Part shown: positions 20,201 to 28,595 of the stretch, in pieces
Numbering within the stretch: the first letter of the stretch is position 1
How the letters are laid out: the number at the start of each line of letters is the position of its first letter
From: Cliona cf. orientalis
Lineage: Eukaryota; Porifera; Demospongiae; Clionaida; Clionaidae
Direction of reading: 5' to 3'
Assembly: GCA_963930775.1 (NCBI GenBank)
Contig: OZ005690.1
Coordinates: 374,001-438,000, forward strand
Length of the DNA: 64,000 nt
The notes under the pieces: generated by a model
What the model was told of the DNA's origin: nothing
The model's database searches: none
Seen by the model: only the letters and a program-made list of their open reading frames with translations
Position numbers and translations under genes: made by a program

Positions 20201-22424
20201 GAAGATATCTGGTAGCCTGTGGCTCTACCACATACTCGGTGATACTCGTAGCTACCAGAAGAGATATATACGGATGTGCAACTTTCTCCACTCCTCTCTG
20301 CTTCAGGACGCCCACACGACCGTATGTAATTGCCAGAAAAAGGATAGAAAGTCCAATTTGCTGGACAGTTATTGGAAGTATCGTTCATATCTAAGTAGAA
20401 AATTCTTTTCCACAGTCCACTTCCACACTGTGGCACATCACTAAAGAAGTTTTGTGTAATATCTTGTAAAATGGTTGCGACATCTTCTTTTACTGATGAC
20501 AATAGTTGTTCAGTTTGACATACATGAAATCGGGGAACTGTAGGAAGCCTGTACTGACCAAATACTTCAACATTGCTCACGTAAAAGCTGATCAACATGA
20601 AACAGGTCACACTCTTGAAGATAGCCATAGCTATATATCATGACACTCAAAGACAGCTTTTGCGTAAAAACGTCTAGGGAAGTCAGCTAAGTGGAATGCT
20701 TACCAGCGAAATCTGAGACGTATTTTTCAGTAAACATTGCAATAACTGTGTGCCTTTATAATAATTATTTTGACTGAACAAAATTAATAATAATTACAGT
20801 GAATCTACAATGTCCTGCATGTACATGTATTCAGACTATTACACACTGTAAACTGGTAGTTAGTAACCGCCGGGCAAGTGGGAAGGGCATACCCTCCAAT
20901 TTTTTTCCGTTTCTTCAGGTCTTTGCTATGACGTCATAGGTACTCAAGGTAAAAAAAAAAAAAAATTGCTGAGTGCATATATATATAAACGTGACGACCT
21001 TTACCCTGCATGCATAATTATAGGCACATCAACAAATATACATGTATAGTCCCATAATAAGCAAATTGAAAGGTCATTAATCATAATAATATAATTATCA
21101 ACCAAGCTGCATTAAGCCCTTGGTATCACTGAACATCAGCATGTTTATCAGTGGGGAAAAAGCATCACCACATGCACATCATGAGGCAGTCATGTGCAAT
21201 GGTGTACATAAGTGAGCTAAGCGTATTTTGGCGGCTCGATAAGCCCTTAAAAATAAACCCTGTCTTACAGCATAATAATAATATTATTATTACATCCCTA
21301 GTAGCAATTTATTTTTCTGAAACAAGCAATATTTGCCCAGTAAGGGTATCGAATCGTGAAATTTGGCACAGATATTGGTGAATGTGAAAAATGGTTCTGT
21401 ACATAATATTATTTTAAAGTTTGTCATCTGTTTTCACTTTCAAGTTATGCCACAATAAAAGCATTTGATGACAACATTGCATACTACTCACACTCATAAT
21501 GACCCTTTCAATAATAATAATTATTATTATTATATATACAATGGCGCTACTATGGATGTGGTGATCATTACTTTTATTATAACATTACTAATTTTTACAA
21601 TAAACACCTCCTACCCCAGCAGGAGCGATCGGGGGGGGGGGGGGGTGGATGGGGTGGCTAGCCACTCCCCTTCACTAGTTCTTTTATGCAACATGGTATA
21701 GGAGACATCCGTCATTGTTAACCAGCCACCCCCTTTATTATACCAGTATAGTTTACTATGGATAGCCACCCCATCAGCCACCTTCCATGCAAAATTTCTG
21801 GATCAGCGCCTGCCCAGCGTACAACGGATTGAATTTTATGGGCATTTTGCTGTTCTATATGTACCTTAGTCTCGCAAGCCAGACCACTCCCACCGCAGTG
21901 TTCAGTTCTTTCAGGATAAACGCAAAGAACTAAACGCTGCGGTGGGAGCAGTCTGGCTTGTGAGACTAGTCTCACCGGATCTCCTATAAAGAACGGACAA
22001 GGTCAAAGTTCAAAACACAGACAAACCTTCGAAACTAACCCTGCCATACAGACCCTGGAGACTCTGAACCCTGACAAACAATCTTACCCGAAACCCCTCA
22101 CGCACACAACCTTGTCCGTTCTTTATAGGAGATCCGCAACCACTGACCCCTCACACACACAGCCTTGTCCGTTCTTTATATATAGGAGATCCGTCTTACC
22201 TTTCCCTCACAGTTGAGATCTTGCAGTAGCACACACAGCGTCGTGAAGAGCATGATGACGAACCCCGTTAAGGTGATCGTGTTAGGGGCCACCCACGTGG
22301 GGAACTTGGTCACCAGCCATCGCCAGAATCGCTTAAGAAACAGCTGCTCAAATAGAGACACTCCCTCCGAACAGTACTTGTGCTCCTTCAGCTTCTTGCG
22401 CTGGTACGCTGACAGAAATGCCAT
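12157..22424 (-). CDS. CEPT1: Choline/ethanolamine phosphotransferase (CDP-alcohol phosphatidyltransferase)
   Basis: Transfers phosphocholine or phosphoethanolamine from CDP-alcohol to diacylglycerol in ER/Golgi membranes (Kennedy pathway). Eight exons, right to left: 22200-22424, 14466-14755, 14267-14351, 13956-14096, 13373-13514, 13094-13132, 12679-12797, 12157-12402; all phases agree, 428 codons. The N-terminus has PTWVAPNTITLTGF. The catalytic signature D-G-x2-A-R-x8-G-x3-D-x3-D is complete in exon 2 (DGPQARR...GEYFDHGLD). HWQTYVSG and GVGKNGST follow, then MTKSPYPLLDSIMLGP matching the human MTKSELYLQDTVFLGP region. The 39-bp microexon 13094-13132 (encoding NVSEAVPH) is less certain but phase-consistent. 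The C-tail is Asn-rich. Intron 1 (7.4 kb) holds two other genes. CEPT1 and CHPT1 are not distinguished. Confidence 0.93.
12856..13028. mobile_element. MITE, TACCGTANTTAA family, copy 1
   Basis: About 173 bp, left end TACCGTACTTAA, right end complement TACCATAGTTAA. Contains GGTAAAGGTCGTCAATCGCTCC. Lies in a CEPT1 intron and is inverted relative to the copy at 13190-13346. The terminal TA may be the target duplication of a Tc1/mariner-like element. Confidence 0.85.
13190..13346. mobile_element. MITE, TACCGTANTTAA family, copy 2
   Basis: Ends TACTGTAGTTAA and (complement) TACCATACTTAA. The internal sequence is the reverse complement of copy 1 (GAGCGATTGGCGACCTTTACC). The two copies flank the proposed 39-bp CEPT1 microexon. 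Confidence 0.85.
13519..13618. repeat. (GA)n microsatellite, CEPT1 intron
   Basis: GAGA/AAAGAGAG tract. On the gene strand it is the pyrimidine tract directly before the 13373-13514 exon. A similar tract at about 14128-14256 lies at the donor side of the neighbouring exon (14267-14351). Confidence 0.95.
13652..13847. mobile_element. MITE, TACCATATAGCCGGAAA family, copy 1
   Basis: About 196 bp. Left end TACCATATAGCTGGAAA, right end complement TATAGCCGGAAATTTTGGCG. It contains the internal phrase ACCGCCAAACCGCCAAA. Matches the copy at 14859-15033 over its whole length. Confidence 0.85.
14859..15033. mobile_element. MITE, TACCATATAGCCGGAAA family, copy 2
   Basis: Left end TACCATATAGCCGGAAA, right end complement TACCGTATAGCCAGAAA, so the terminal inverted repeats are about 25 bp. 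It sits in CEPT1 intron 1, a little upstream of exon 2. Confidence 0.88.
15489..16382 (-). CDS. Secreted Cys-rich protein, copy 1 (nested in CEPT1 intron)
   Basis: Intronless, 297 residues. The start MAIFKS (16382) is chosen because it opens a clean signal peptide (hydrophobic CFMLISFCVSNVEA) and equals the start of the paralogue; an upstream in-frame ATG adds seven residues. The mature part is Cys-rich with several N-glycosylation sites. Landmarks: LWKRIFYLDMN, SCPANWTFYPF, RSCGRPEA, VCGRATGYQ, YVDGLSLTHG, HIWTFAAGH, CYCGNSS, PPGFVGQNFFCES, DPLWDGQDC, CCSFNSPPWFSFQL, TTDDVEARICLDEG, and a C-terminal EIYVQ. From memory this layout recurs in predicted secreted proteins of sponges and cnidarians with no established function; I cannot assign a Pfam family. 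It has no membrane anchor. Same strand as CEPT1, so it needs its own promoter inside the intron. Confidence 0.85.
   Translation of the reverse strand: MAIFKSVTCFMLISFCVSNVEAIGHHRLPTATQLIHVCQNEQLLSSVKEDVATILQDITQNFFSDVPQCGDGLWKRIFYLDMNNISNSCPANWTFYPFSGNYIRSCGRPEAERAGESCTSVYISSGSYKYHRVCGRATGYQVSSTDAFGPSEGRQSFPHTINDAYVDGLSLTHGRNRTHIWTFAAGHSEANNNSLSCYCGNSSTHGSLPPGFVGQNFFCESAINTASYPRNTPYTEDPLWDGQDCGLHTNCCSFNSPPWFSFQLPTSTTDDVEARICLDEGVANEDLTIGLLEIYVQ
17342..17555. mobile_element. hAT-like MITE, CAGGGGCTGATC ends, copy 1
   Basis: 214 bp with inverted ends CAGGGGCTGATC / GGATCAGCGCCTG, flanked by a 5-bp direct repeat CCCAG (17337-17341 and 17556-17560). The interior has a G-run and repeated GGTGGCT/AGCCACC words that can fold. 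The CAGGGGC.GATC end resembles hAT termini. Confidence 0.88.
17610..17715. mobile_element. Foldback MITE, TAGTCTCGCAAGCCAGAC family, copy 1
   Basis: 106 bp that is almost one hairpin: TAGTCTCACAAGCCAGACCG at the left, its diverged complement at the right end. The duplicated copy is at 21867-21968. Confidence 0.88.
18837..19191. mobile_element. MITE with TAGCG ends and 7-bp flanking repeat
   Basis: 355 bp with terminal inverted repeats TAGCGATRTCCAACCTCCAA (19 of 20 match) and CTGTGAC directly repeated on both sides (18830-18836, 19192-19198). The TAGCG end fits the hAT rule YARNG, but hAT normally makes 8-bp duplications. It is part of the DNA found only in duplication unit 2. No coding capacity. 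Confidence 0.9.
19732..20628 (-). CDS. Secreted Cys-rich protein, copy 2 (nested in CEPT1 intron)
   Basis: Paralogue of the 15489-16382 gene, 298 residues, intronless, same strand. It starts MAIFKSVTCFMLISFYVSN (signal peptide) and keeps every landmark of copy 1: CPANWTFYPF, YVDGLSLTHG, FVGQNFFCES, DPLWDGQDC, CCTFNSPPWF, TTDDVEARICLDEG, EIYVQ. Differences cluster in the region after the signal peptide (VEVFGQYRLPT against VEAIGHHRLPT) and in the Cys-Tyr-Cys loop (NPFSCYCGDSS). The frame is open throughout, so both copies look usable. The 5' flank is also conserved (AAAGACAGCTTTTGCGTA), which suggests the promoter was duplicated with the gene. Confidence 0.85.
   Translation of the reverse strand: MAIFKSVTCFMLISFYVSNVEVFGQYRLPTVPRFHVCQTEQLLSSVKEDVATILQDITQNFFSDVPQCGSGLWKRIFYLDMNDTSNNCPANWTFYPFSGNYIRSCGRPEAERSGESCTSVYISSGSYEYHRVCGRATGYQISSTDAFGPSEGRRSFPHTINNAYVDGLSLTHGRNRTHIILWTFAAGHNQANDNPFSCYCGDSSTHGSLPPGFVGQNFFCESAINTASYPRNTPYTEDPLWDGQDCGLHTNCCTFNSPPWFSVQLPTSTTDDVEARICLDEGVENEDLTIGLLEIYVQ
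21620..21812. mobile_element. hAT-like MITE, copy 2
   Basis: Duplicate of the 17342-17555 element carried along by the segmental duplication, with the same CCCAG flanks at 21615-21619 and 21813-21817. Shorter G-run and a shorter interior. Confidence 0.87.
21867..21968. mobile_element. Foldback MITE, TAGTCTC family, copy 2
   Basis: TAGTCTCGCAAGCCAGACCA at the left, complement of TAGTCTCACAAGCCAGACTG at the right. Copied with the segmental duplication. Confidence 0.88.
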
Positions 22425-22565
22425 TTCTTAGGTTTATTAAATAAATCTTTGTGATAAATAGTGTGATTTCAATCTTTGCTCTTGATCTCTGGAAATGTTC
22501 ACGCCTTCCAACTAAAAAATAGTATGTTCACAGTCAGCTGAATTACTAATTTTCTGGAATTATCT

Positions 22566-23209
22566 TCAAGTGATCCGTTCCTCTCTAGGAAGGTCCAGCA
22601 TGAAATCGATCCAGTAGCTATCCAGCCAACACTTGTGCCAGATTTTATACTGTGTGTACGTGTTAAATATTAAATATGTCTTGCACCGACCCTTGGTAGC
22701 TATTCTGATCGTCTCTGAGCTATCGGATAGTTGAGTCAGATCTCTTGAAATTCTTGACAGAGTCTCTAAAACAGCAGAGTGCTTCTTCCAACGCGGCGGT
22801 ATTGATTTGCAAAGGTAGTGATCGCCAGGTGAACGCAATCTGGGCCGGTAGCCTAGCCTCTCGAGTAGTTCAGCAGGTGTCCATGTTACTTTGGGAACGA
22901 ATCATACGAAATCGTCCTTGCATGAACACATGGCATGACACACCCCCACAACCTACAACTCATTAAAATGTTTTCAATATTACACAAATCGTACCACATT
23001 TCGTTTCGTACAAATAGACAACAAACGCACCAGCGATGAACTTTGACCCTGAATTCATGAAAGAGTGCTTGCAGCGCGGGAAATTGGCGGGGTGCTGACT
23101 CGGCAAAAAAAAGCAAGAAGTGATGATGGATACTTCTACAGATTTGAGCAGAGGCGACATTCAGAGGCTGGAAGGTAGCTGCTGAATAATTTTGCAAAAG
23201 TGCAGCCAT
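22566..23209 (-). CDS. Hypothetical small protein, two-exon model unproven
   Basis: A possible gene between CEPT1 and MCM9. The 107-codon open segment 22566-22888 reads TPAELLERLGYRPRLRS at its start and WLDSYWIDFMLDLPREERIT at its end, with a composition like a real basic protein. An ATG at 23209 opens a second segment (MAALLQNYSAATF) that could be a mitochondrial-type N-terminus. An acceptor before 22888 (CCCAAAG) would need a phase-1 donor, and only weak ones exist, so the join is not established. The ATG at 23209 is 74 bp from the MCM9 ATG, the head-to-head spacing seen elsewhere in the window. I do not recognise the protein; it may be noise. Confidence 0.35.
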
Positions 23210-23283
23210 TTTATAGCATGCTGATCATATTATTCGGCTGTGGCTTTGGACTCATGATTTGACCATTTGAACCCTCCTCTACT

Positions 23284-26200
23284 ATGCCTCTAGATGCAAT
23301 GGAGGGCTTCTTGATGAAGGAGAAGCAAGCTCACGTGATGTCCCTCCTCTCCCTGTCTGATCCCTCTCTGCACTACAGTCTGGAGCTAAAGTACACATAT
23401 TAAATTTATCCATCACATATCCATGCAAAAGATTTCTCTTCTTAATTGCATGCATGCTTGCTGCTAGGCTAAGAGTGGCTGGCAATGCCCAATTAGTATA
23501 CCCAACCCCTCTCCTAATAGTTAATTTACCACCTTAATTAACGATTAATTACTTCAGTGCGTTGGAGATCATGGATTTCAGCGTGGGTCTGTTCGAGCAG
23601 CTGTTCTCGTCTCCCCTTGCGGTGCTCCCTCTCTTTGACCAGACACTCGAACGACTGCTCCACTCGCTCTACAAAGCAAGCGAAGTCTCAGACCAACTAG
23701 TGAGTCAAAGAATATGTTACATTAAAAAGATTCTTCATGAGCTAGAAAATACCGTAATTCGCGAAAATTTAGTTGTTAAATTTTCGTTTTGCACGAAGTG
23801 ACGAAAAATTTTTTTACGTAAAAATAGTTGTTACTACATGTAACTTATACAGCGAATATATGGCGCATACTTGAAGTTGACAAAAATATTTATTTAACAC
23901 AAAAATTTTGCGAACAAAATTAACGCGAATTACAGTATATTAAATCATTGATGCATATGTGTACATGTACGTGTAGTACCAGTTAAAAATTTTTGTAATT
24001 AGCTCAATTAGTGGGTGGGGCTATAGTATCTATGGATGATTTTGAGTCTAAAATCACTAATTTCTTAGGTACTGAAGGAAAATGTTCACGTAAGAATATC
24101 GAGCATTTCTGGTTACCCGGAACTGACCAGGAACACTGTGCCACTCTCAAGCGACGTTGGAAAACTAATCTCGTTCACTGGTAATGTTAGTTGATAATGT
24201 TGGTATTATAGGGTAATGTTGGTAATATTGGTAATGTTGGTAATGTTGGTAATGTTGGTAATGTTGGTAACATAGGTATTATAGGGTAATGTTGGTAATA
24301 TTGGTAATGTTGGTAATGTTGGTAACATAGTTATTATAGGGTAATGTTGATAATATTGGTAATATTGCTAATGTTGGTAACATAGGTATTATAGGGTAAT
24401 GTTGGTAATATTGGTAATATTGGTAATGTTGGTAATGTAGGTATTATAGGTTGGTAAGGCCACTCCAAATCAATTAGTTGTTTCTTGATTTCCATGGCAT
24501 CTGCATGTATTTCCATCAGCACCAGCACAATACAAAGTATACCGTCTCGATTTTTTGGACTGCTGAACTTATGACTTTGACGACCATTTCCCATCAAACT
24601 TGTGATTAAACGACCATTTCCAGCCGCCCGCCTGCATCAGTTTTTTGGCACAGGGGTGATGAGAAACAATGAGTTAATTTGGAGTGGCCTAATGTTGGTA
24701 ATGTTGGCATTGTAGAGTAATGTTGGTAATATTGGTAATGAGGTATTATAGGGTAATGTTGGTAATGTTGGTATTGTAGGGTAATGTAGGTAAGGCCACT
24801 CCAAGTCAATTAGTAGTTTCTCATCCCCCCTTAATTTCCGCCCGCATGCATTTTGTGATTAGGAGCACAATGCATAAGTATGCCGCCTCCTTTTTTGCAA
24901 GCGATTTTGACGACCATTTCCATCAAAAATTACACATATTGACGACCATTACCACCGCCCGCCCGCATCAATTTTGAGCTCAGAGGGGATGAGAAACTAC
25001 TAATTGATTTGGAGGGACCTAATGTTGGTAATGTTGGTAATGTTGGTAATATTGGTAAGGGGAGCCCTTGTTAAGATAAAGTGATGGAACTCATAATATT
25101 ACATTATCTATAGGCACAGTTATCAGGACTGGTGCAGTGAAATTGTTGGAGACAGAGAGAGAGTATATCTGCAGTCGCTGCAAGCAAAGCTTCACCATGG
25201 ACGCTGATTTCGAACAATACTATGCCATTCCCAAGCCAGCAAGGTTAGTAATAAGTAGTTTTATTGATAGGTAGTTATTTACAATCATTGCTTGAATTTT
25301 CATTGACTTGTTGCAGCTGTGCATCTGAAACATGTGGATCGATAAAATTCACCCTACTGAATGAAGGTACATGTATCTCTCCATCTCTCTGTCTCTTTCT
25401 CTCTCTCTCTCTCTCTCTCTTACTCTCTCTCTCTCTCCATCTCTCTCTCCTCTCTCTCCCCCCTACCTTCTCCTCTACGATTATTACACATAATTACAGG
25501 AGCAGTCTCATCTCTGTCTCTCTCTTTCTCTCTGTCTCTCTCTCTCCTTTCCCAAATTTTCTCTCCTCTACGATAATATTATTACAGGGGCAGCCTCATC
25601 TCTGGGTTGTGTCCAAGACTACCAAGAGGTCAAGGTTCAAGAACAAGTGCAGAAGCTGGACGTGGGTCAGATCCCGCGCTCCCTCTGGGTGGTGTTGGAA
25701 AATGACCTCGTCGACTCGTGCAAAGCTGGCGATGATGTCACCATTATGTAAGGCTATGATGTCATACAAGTACATTAATGATTATATAGTACATTTTTTT
25801 GTAGTGGAATCGTTAGACAACGCTGGCGACCTTTATCCTCCGACTTATCATGTGATATTGAGCTAGCTCTGCAAGCCAATCACATTCAAGTCAACAACGA
25901 GCAGCGATCATCGGTCTCTCTCACAGAAGAAATGGTAAAGAAAAATTTTTCAGATACGTGCCATTTTTCATCATCAATTTATCTGCCCTGAGATGAGATG
26001 CACATTAATTAACTTAATTGTACATCCATGGCAATTTAGTACTAACATCATCATACAGCACACCTTTTCTCAACAAAAAATGATTTATCACAGAAAGAAG
26101 AGTTTGCTTCATTCTGGGCCAGTCACAGTGGAGCTGTGCTGACTGGAAGAAATAAGATCGTAGCGAGCTTCTGTCCTCAGGTTTTCGGTCTCTATGTCGT

Positions 26201-27025
26201 TAAGCTCTGCATTTGCTTGTCTCTGATTGGTGGAGTGGAGGTATGTACAGTCGAAGTCATGTGATACGTCATGTGATATGCCATATGATAGGTCATGTGA
26301 TGTGCATGTGATCATGTGTGTATGTTGATTGTATAGCATGTGGATGTGTCTGGAACTCGAGTTAGAGGTGAATCTCATCTTCTACTGGTTGGCGATCCAG
26401 GTAAATTGGTGGGTGTGGTCAATATGTCACATGACTATAAAACTGCTACACTTCAATTTTGATCAACCTTTAATTGTGTAGGTACTGGAAAGAGTCAGTT
26501 TCTGAAATTTGCTTCGAAGCTGATCCCCCGTTCCGTTCTGACCACTGGCATTGGCAGCACCAGCGCTGGACTCACTGTAACAGCTGTCAAGGTAAAAAAA
26601 AAATAATTGGAATTCCATTGCATATAGAAAATCTTGGTATTGTACTCATATACATACATGTATACTATGTTTTAACTTGAATTTTGGTGCATTTTTTGGT
26701 GTTTGGCAAAAAAATGTTGGCTATATTTTTCTGTGGTGCTCTAGTACTAAATTTCGTCATCGTTCCCCCCCCCCCCCCCCCCCAATATGACATCAGCATG
26801 ATGTATGATTGATTACTGATGCAGGATGGAGGGGAGTGGCAGTTGGAGCCAGGAGCTCTAGTTCTCTCGGACGGGGGTCTCTGCTGTATCGACGAGTTCA
26901 ACAGCATCAGAGAGAACGACAGGGCCAGCATTCACGAGGCCATGGAACAGCAGACACTCAGTGTGGCAAAGGTGAGAGGGTATAATATTATTATTATAGT
27001 CAAATTTGATATCGATTGTAAATTT

Positions 27026-27061
<36 letters not shown>

Positions 27062-28523
27062 CTCTCTCTCTCTTCTTTCAAGGCTGGTCTGGTATGCAAA
27101 TTGGACACGAAATGCACCATATTGGCTGCTACGAACCCTAAAGGAAAGTATGATCCAAATGAGGTAGGTTAGCTATCAAAGATTTTTTTTTTTTCTGTTT
27201 TATAACCACCGGCCATCTTTCTGTTTCTCCCTCCCTCCCTCCTTCACTCCAGTCCCTGAGCATCAATGTTGCTCTAGCCAGTCCCCTCCTCAGTCGCTTC
27301 GACCTCGTCCTAGTCTTGGTGGATGCCTACAACGAACAATGGGACAAGATGGTCTCTTCTTTCATCCTTCAACAGAAGAAGCAACGTGACGCCAGTTCAG
27401 CAGCCATGGCCGCTACCACCGCGTGTAGCTCTAGATCTGATCGGCCACCTCCCCTCTCCTCCTGCTGCTTGGAGGGAGGTGGACCGGACACTAGCTCTCT
27501 CTGGGACTTGAAGAAGATGCAGGCTTATTTTTGTCACGTCAAGTCGCTGCGGCCCACCATGTCAGAAGAAGCGAACAAGTGAGTGACACTTAAAGTCCGT
27601 ATAATACCATAATTTGCGAATTTTTCATTGTTAAAATTTTTTTTCATTTTGTGAAAAATGACGAAAATTTTTTACACAAAAATAATTTTCTTACACCAAT
27701 TTATGCAGCAAATATACTATTACGGCACGATTTGATGTAATCATTGTGTTCATTTATTCAGAGTTCTTTCGCGATATTATCAAGTCCAGCGTCAGGCAGA
27801 CTCTAGGAATGCAGCCAGGACAACGATCAGACTACTGGAGAGTCTGGTGCGGCTGGCACAGGGTGAGGAGTACATGTAGCTGTTGCAAGAAAAAATATAG
27901 GTCTAAGCAAGGGCTTTGGTCTAAGGAATTAAATTTTGTAAGTATATAGTTAAGCTACCAAGCCCCTGGGAGTAAGGTGGTGGGAGTATATACAATGAAG
28001 TGCTAGTTTTTAATCAAATTATATAGTGTGCAGTAGCCTCAGAAATATAAGAAAGCACCAATTTTTTGCACATATCTACACCAATTTTTGTCAAAATTAC
28101 TGTTTTTTTCTCTCCACGTACGGACAGCTCACTCTAAGCTGATGTACCGACGTGAGGTGACGCTACAAGACGCTGTGGTTGCCGTGACGCTCATGGAGTG
28201 CTCCATGCAAAGCTCCGCCCTATTGGGCGGAATCAACGTCCTTCACTCCGCCTTCCCTGCTAGTGCAGAGGATGAATATGCACTGCAAGGTAGCAGAAAT
28301 TTCTGGCTATCGTTAGTATTTCAACAACTTTATTTTACATTCTAGCCTGTTGTGAAATGGTTGCTAAGGTGAACTGTATAATGTCCTTGTTTCTTTCTTT
28401 TTTTATGCAGAGAAACTCGTTTTGGAGAAGTTGCATTTGGAGGAACTCCTAGCCCGTGAGTTATCGACCCTGCCCTCCACCAGCTGTAACACTTCACACT
28501 ACTTCAATCATACATCACCATAG
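23284..28523 (+). CDS. MCM9: MCM9 DNA helicase, short form
   Basis: MCM-family AAA+ helicase acting with MCM8 in homologous recombination and mismatch repair. Sixteen exons: 23284-23390, 23558-23699, 24069-24180, 25114-25243, 25317-25366, 25588-25747, 25805-25934, 26094-26240, 26337-26400, 26482-26591, 26825-26971, 27083-27163, 27253-27578, 27762-27862, 28128-28289, 28411-28523. Phases agree, 693 codons. Seen: split zinc finger (CSRCK, then SCASETC), [14 protein letters not shown] typical of MCM9, Walker A GDPGTGKSQF, Walker [14 protein letters not shown]-like [10 protein letters not shown], arginine finger SPLLSRFDL, and a C-terminal winged-helix-like part. It stops soon after, so the long tail of human MCM9 (1143 residues) is absent or lies in unmodelled exons. 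An in-frame TGA precedes the chosen ATG. Confidence 0.95.
23750..23937. mobile_element. MITE, TACCGTAATTCGCGAA family
   Basis: 188 bp with ends TACCGTAATTCGCGAA and complement TACTGTAATTCGCGTT, in an MCM9 intron. Diverged relatives lie at 7003-7194, about 2895-3050, 8910-9070 and 27605-27735. Confidence 0.87.
24458..24689. mobile_element. Harbinger-like MITE, GGCCACTCC family, copy A
   Basis: 232 bp, left end GGCCACTCCAAATCAATTAG, right end complement GGCCACTCCAAATTAACTCA, flanked by TAA on both sides (24455-24457, 24690-24692). A 3-bp TWA duplication is typical of PIF/Harbinger. Inserted in the minisatellite. Confidence 0.9.
24794..25019. mobile_element. Harbinger-like MITE, GGCCACTCC family, copy B
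   Basis: 226 bp, left end GGCCACTCCAAGTCAATTAG, right end complement GGTCCCTCCAAATCAATTAG, TAA on both sides (24791-24793, 25020-25022). Shares the interior phrases TTTTGACGACCATTTCC and CCGCCCGC with copy A. A lone matching end (TTGATTTGGAGTGGCC) also occurs near 9076. Confidence 0.92.
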
Positions 28524-28595
28524 AGATCCGCATTTCATTTCATTATAAAAAAATATATCCATTTTTTATACACAATGTATCATTGGTATTCAGAG

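Larger units (their letters stand above)
15066..22040. repeat. Segmental tandem duplication inside CEPT1 intron 1
   Basis: Unit 1 runs about 15066-17790, unit 2 about 17806-22040. Shared landmarks in the same order: the phrase AGATCTCGATTCATGAGAAAC (15081, 17825), the secreted-protein gene, a hAT-like element, a TAGTCTC foldback, and GGATCTCCTATAAAGAACGG. Unit 2 carries about 1.5 kb of extra DNA (about 18075-19635) that includes a MITE. Short echoes of the CTATAAAGAACGGACAAGG end recur twice more up to 22195. Confidence 0.9.
24181..25062 (+). repeat. Minisatellite copy set 2 (MCM9 intron), split by two MITEs
   Basis: Simple form of the array: GGTAATGTT and GGTAATATT 9-mers with occasional GGTATTATAGG. 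Blocks at 24181-24457, 24690-24793 and 25020-25062. The array begins at the very first base of the intron, so the splice donor GTAATG is itself a repeat unit. Confidence 0.93.
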
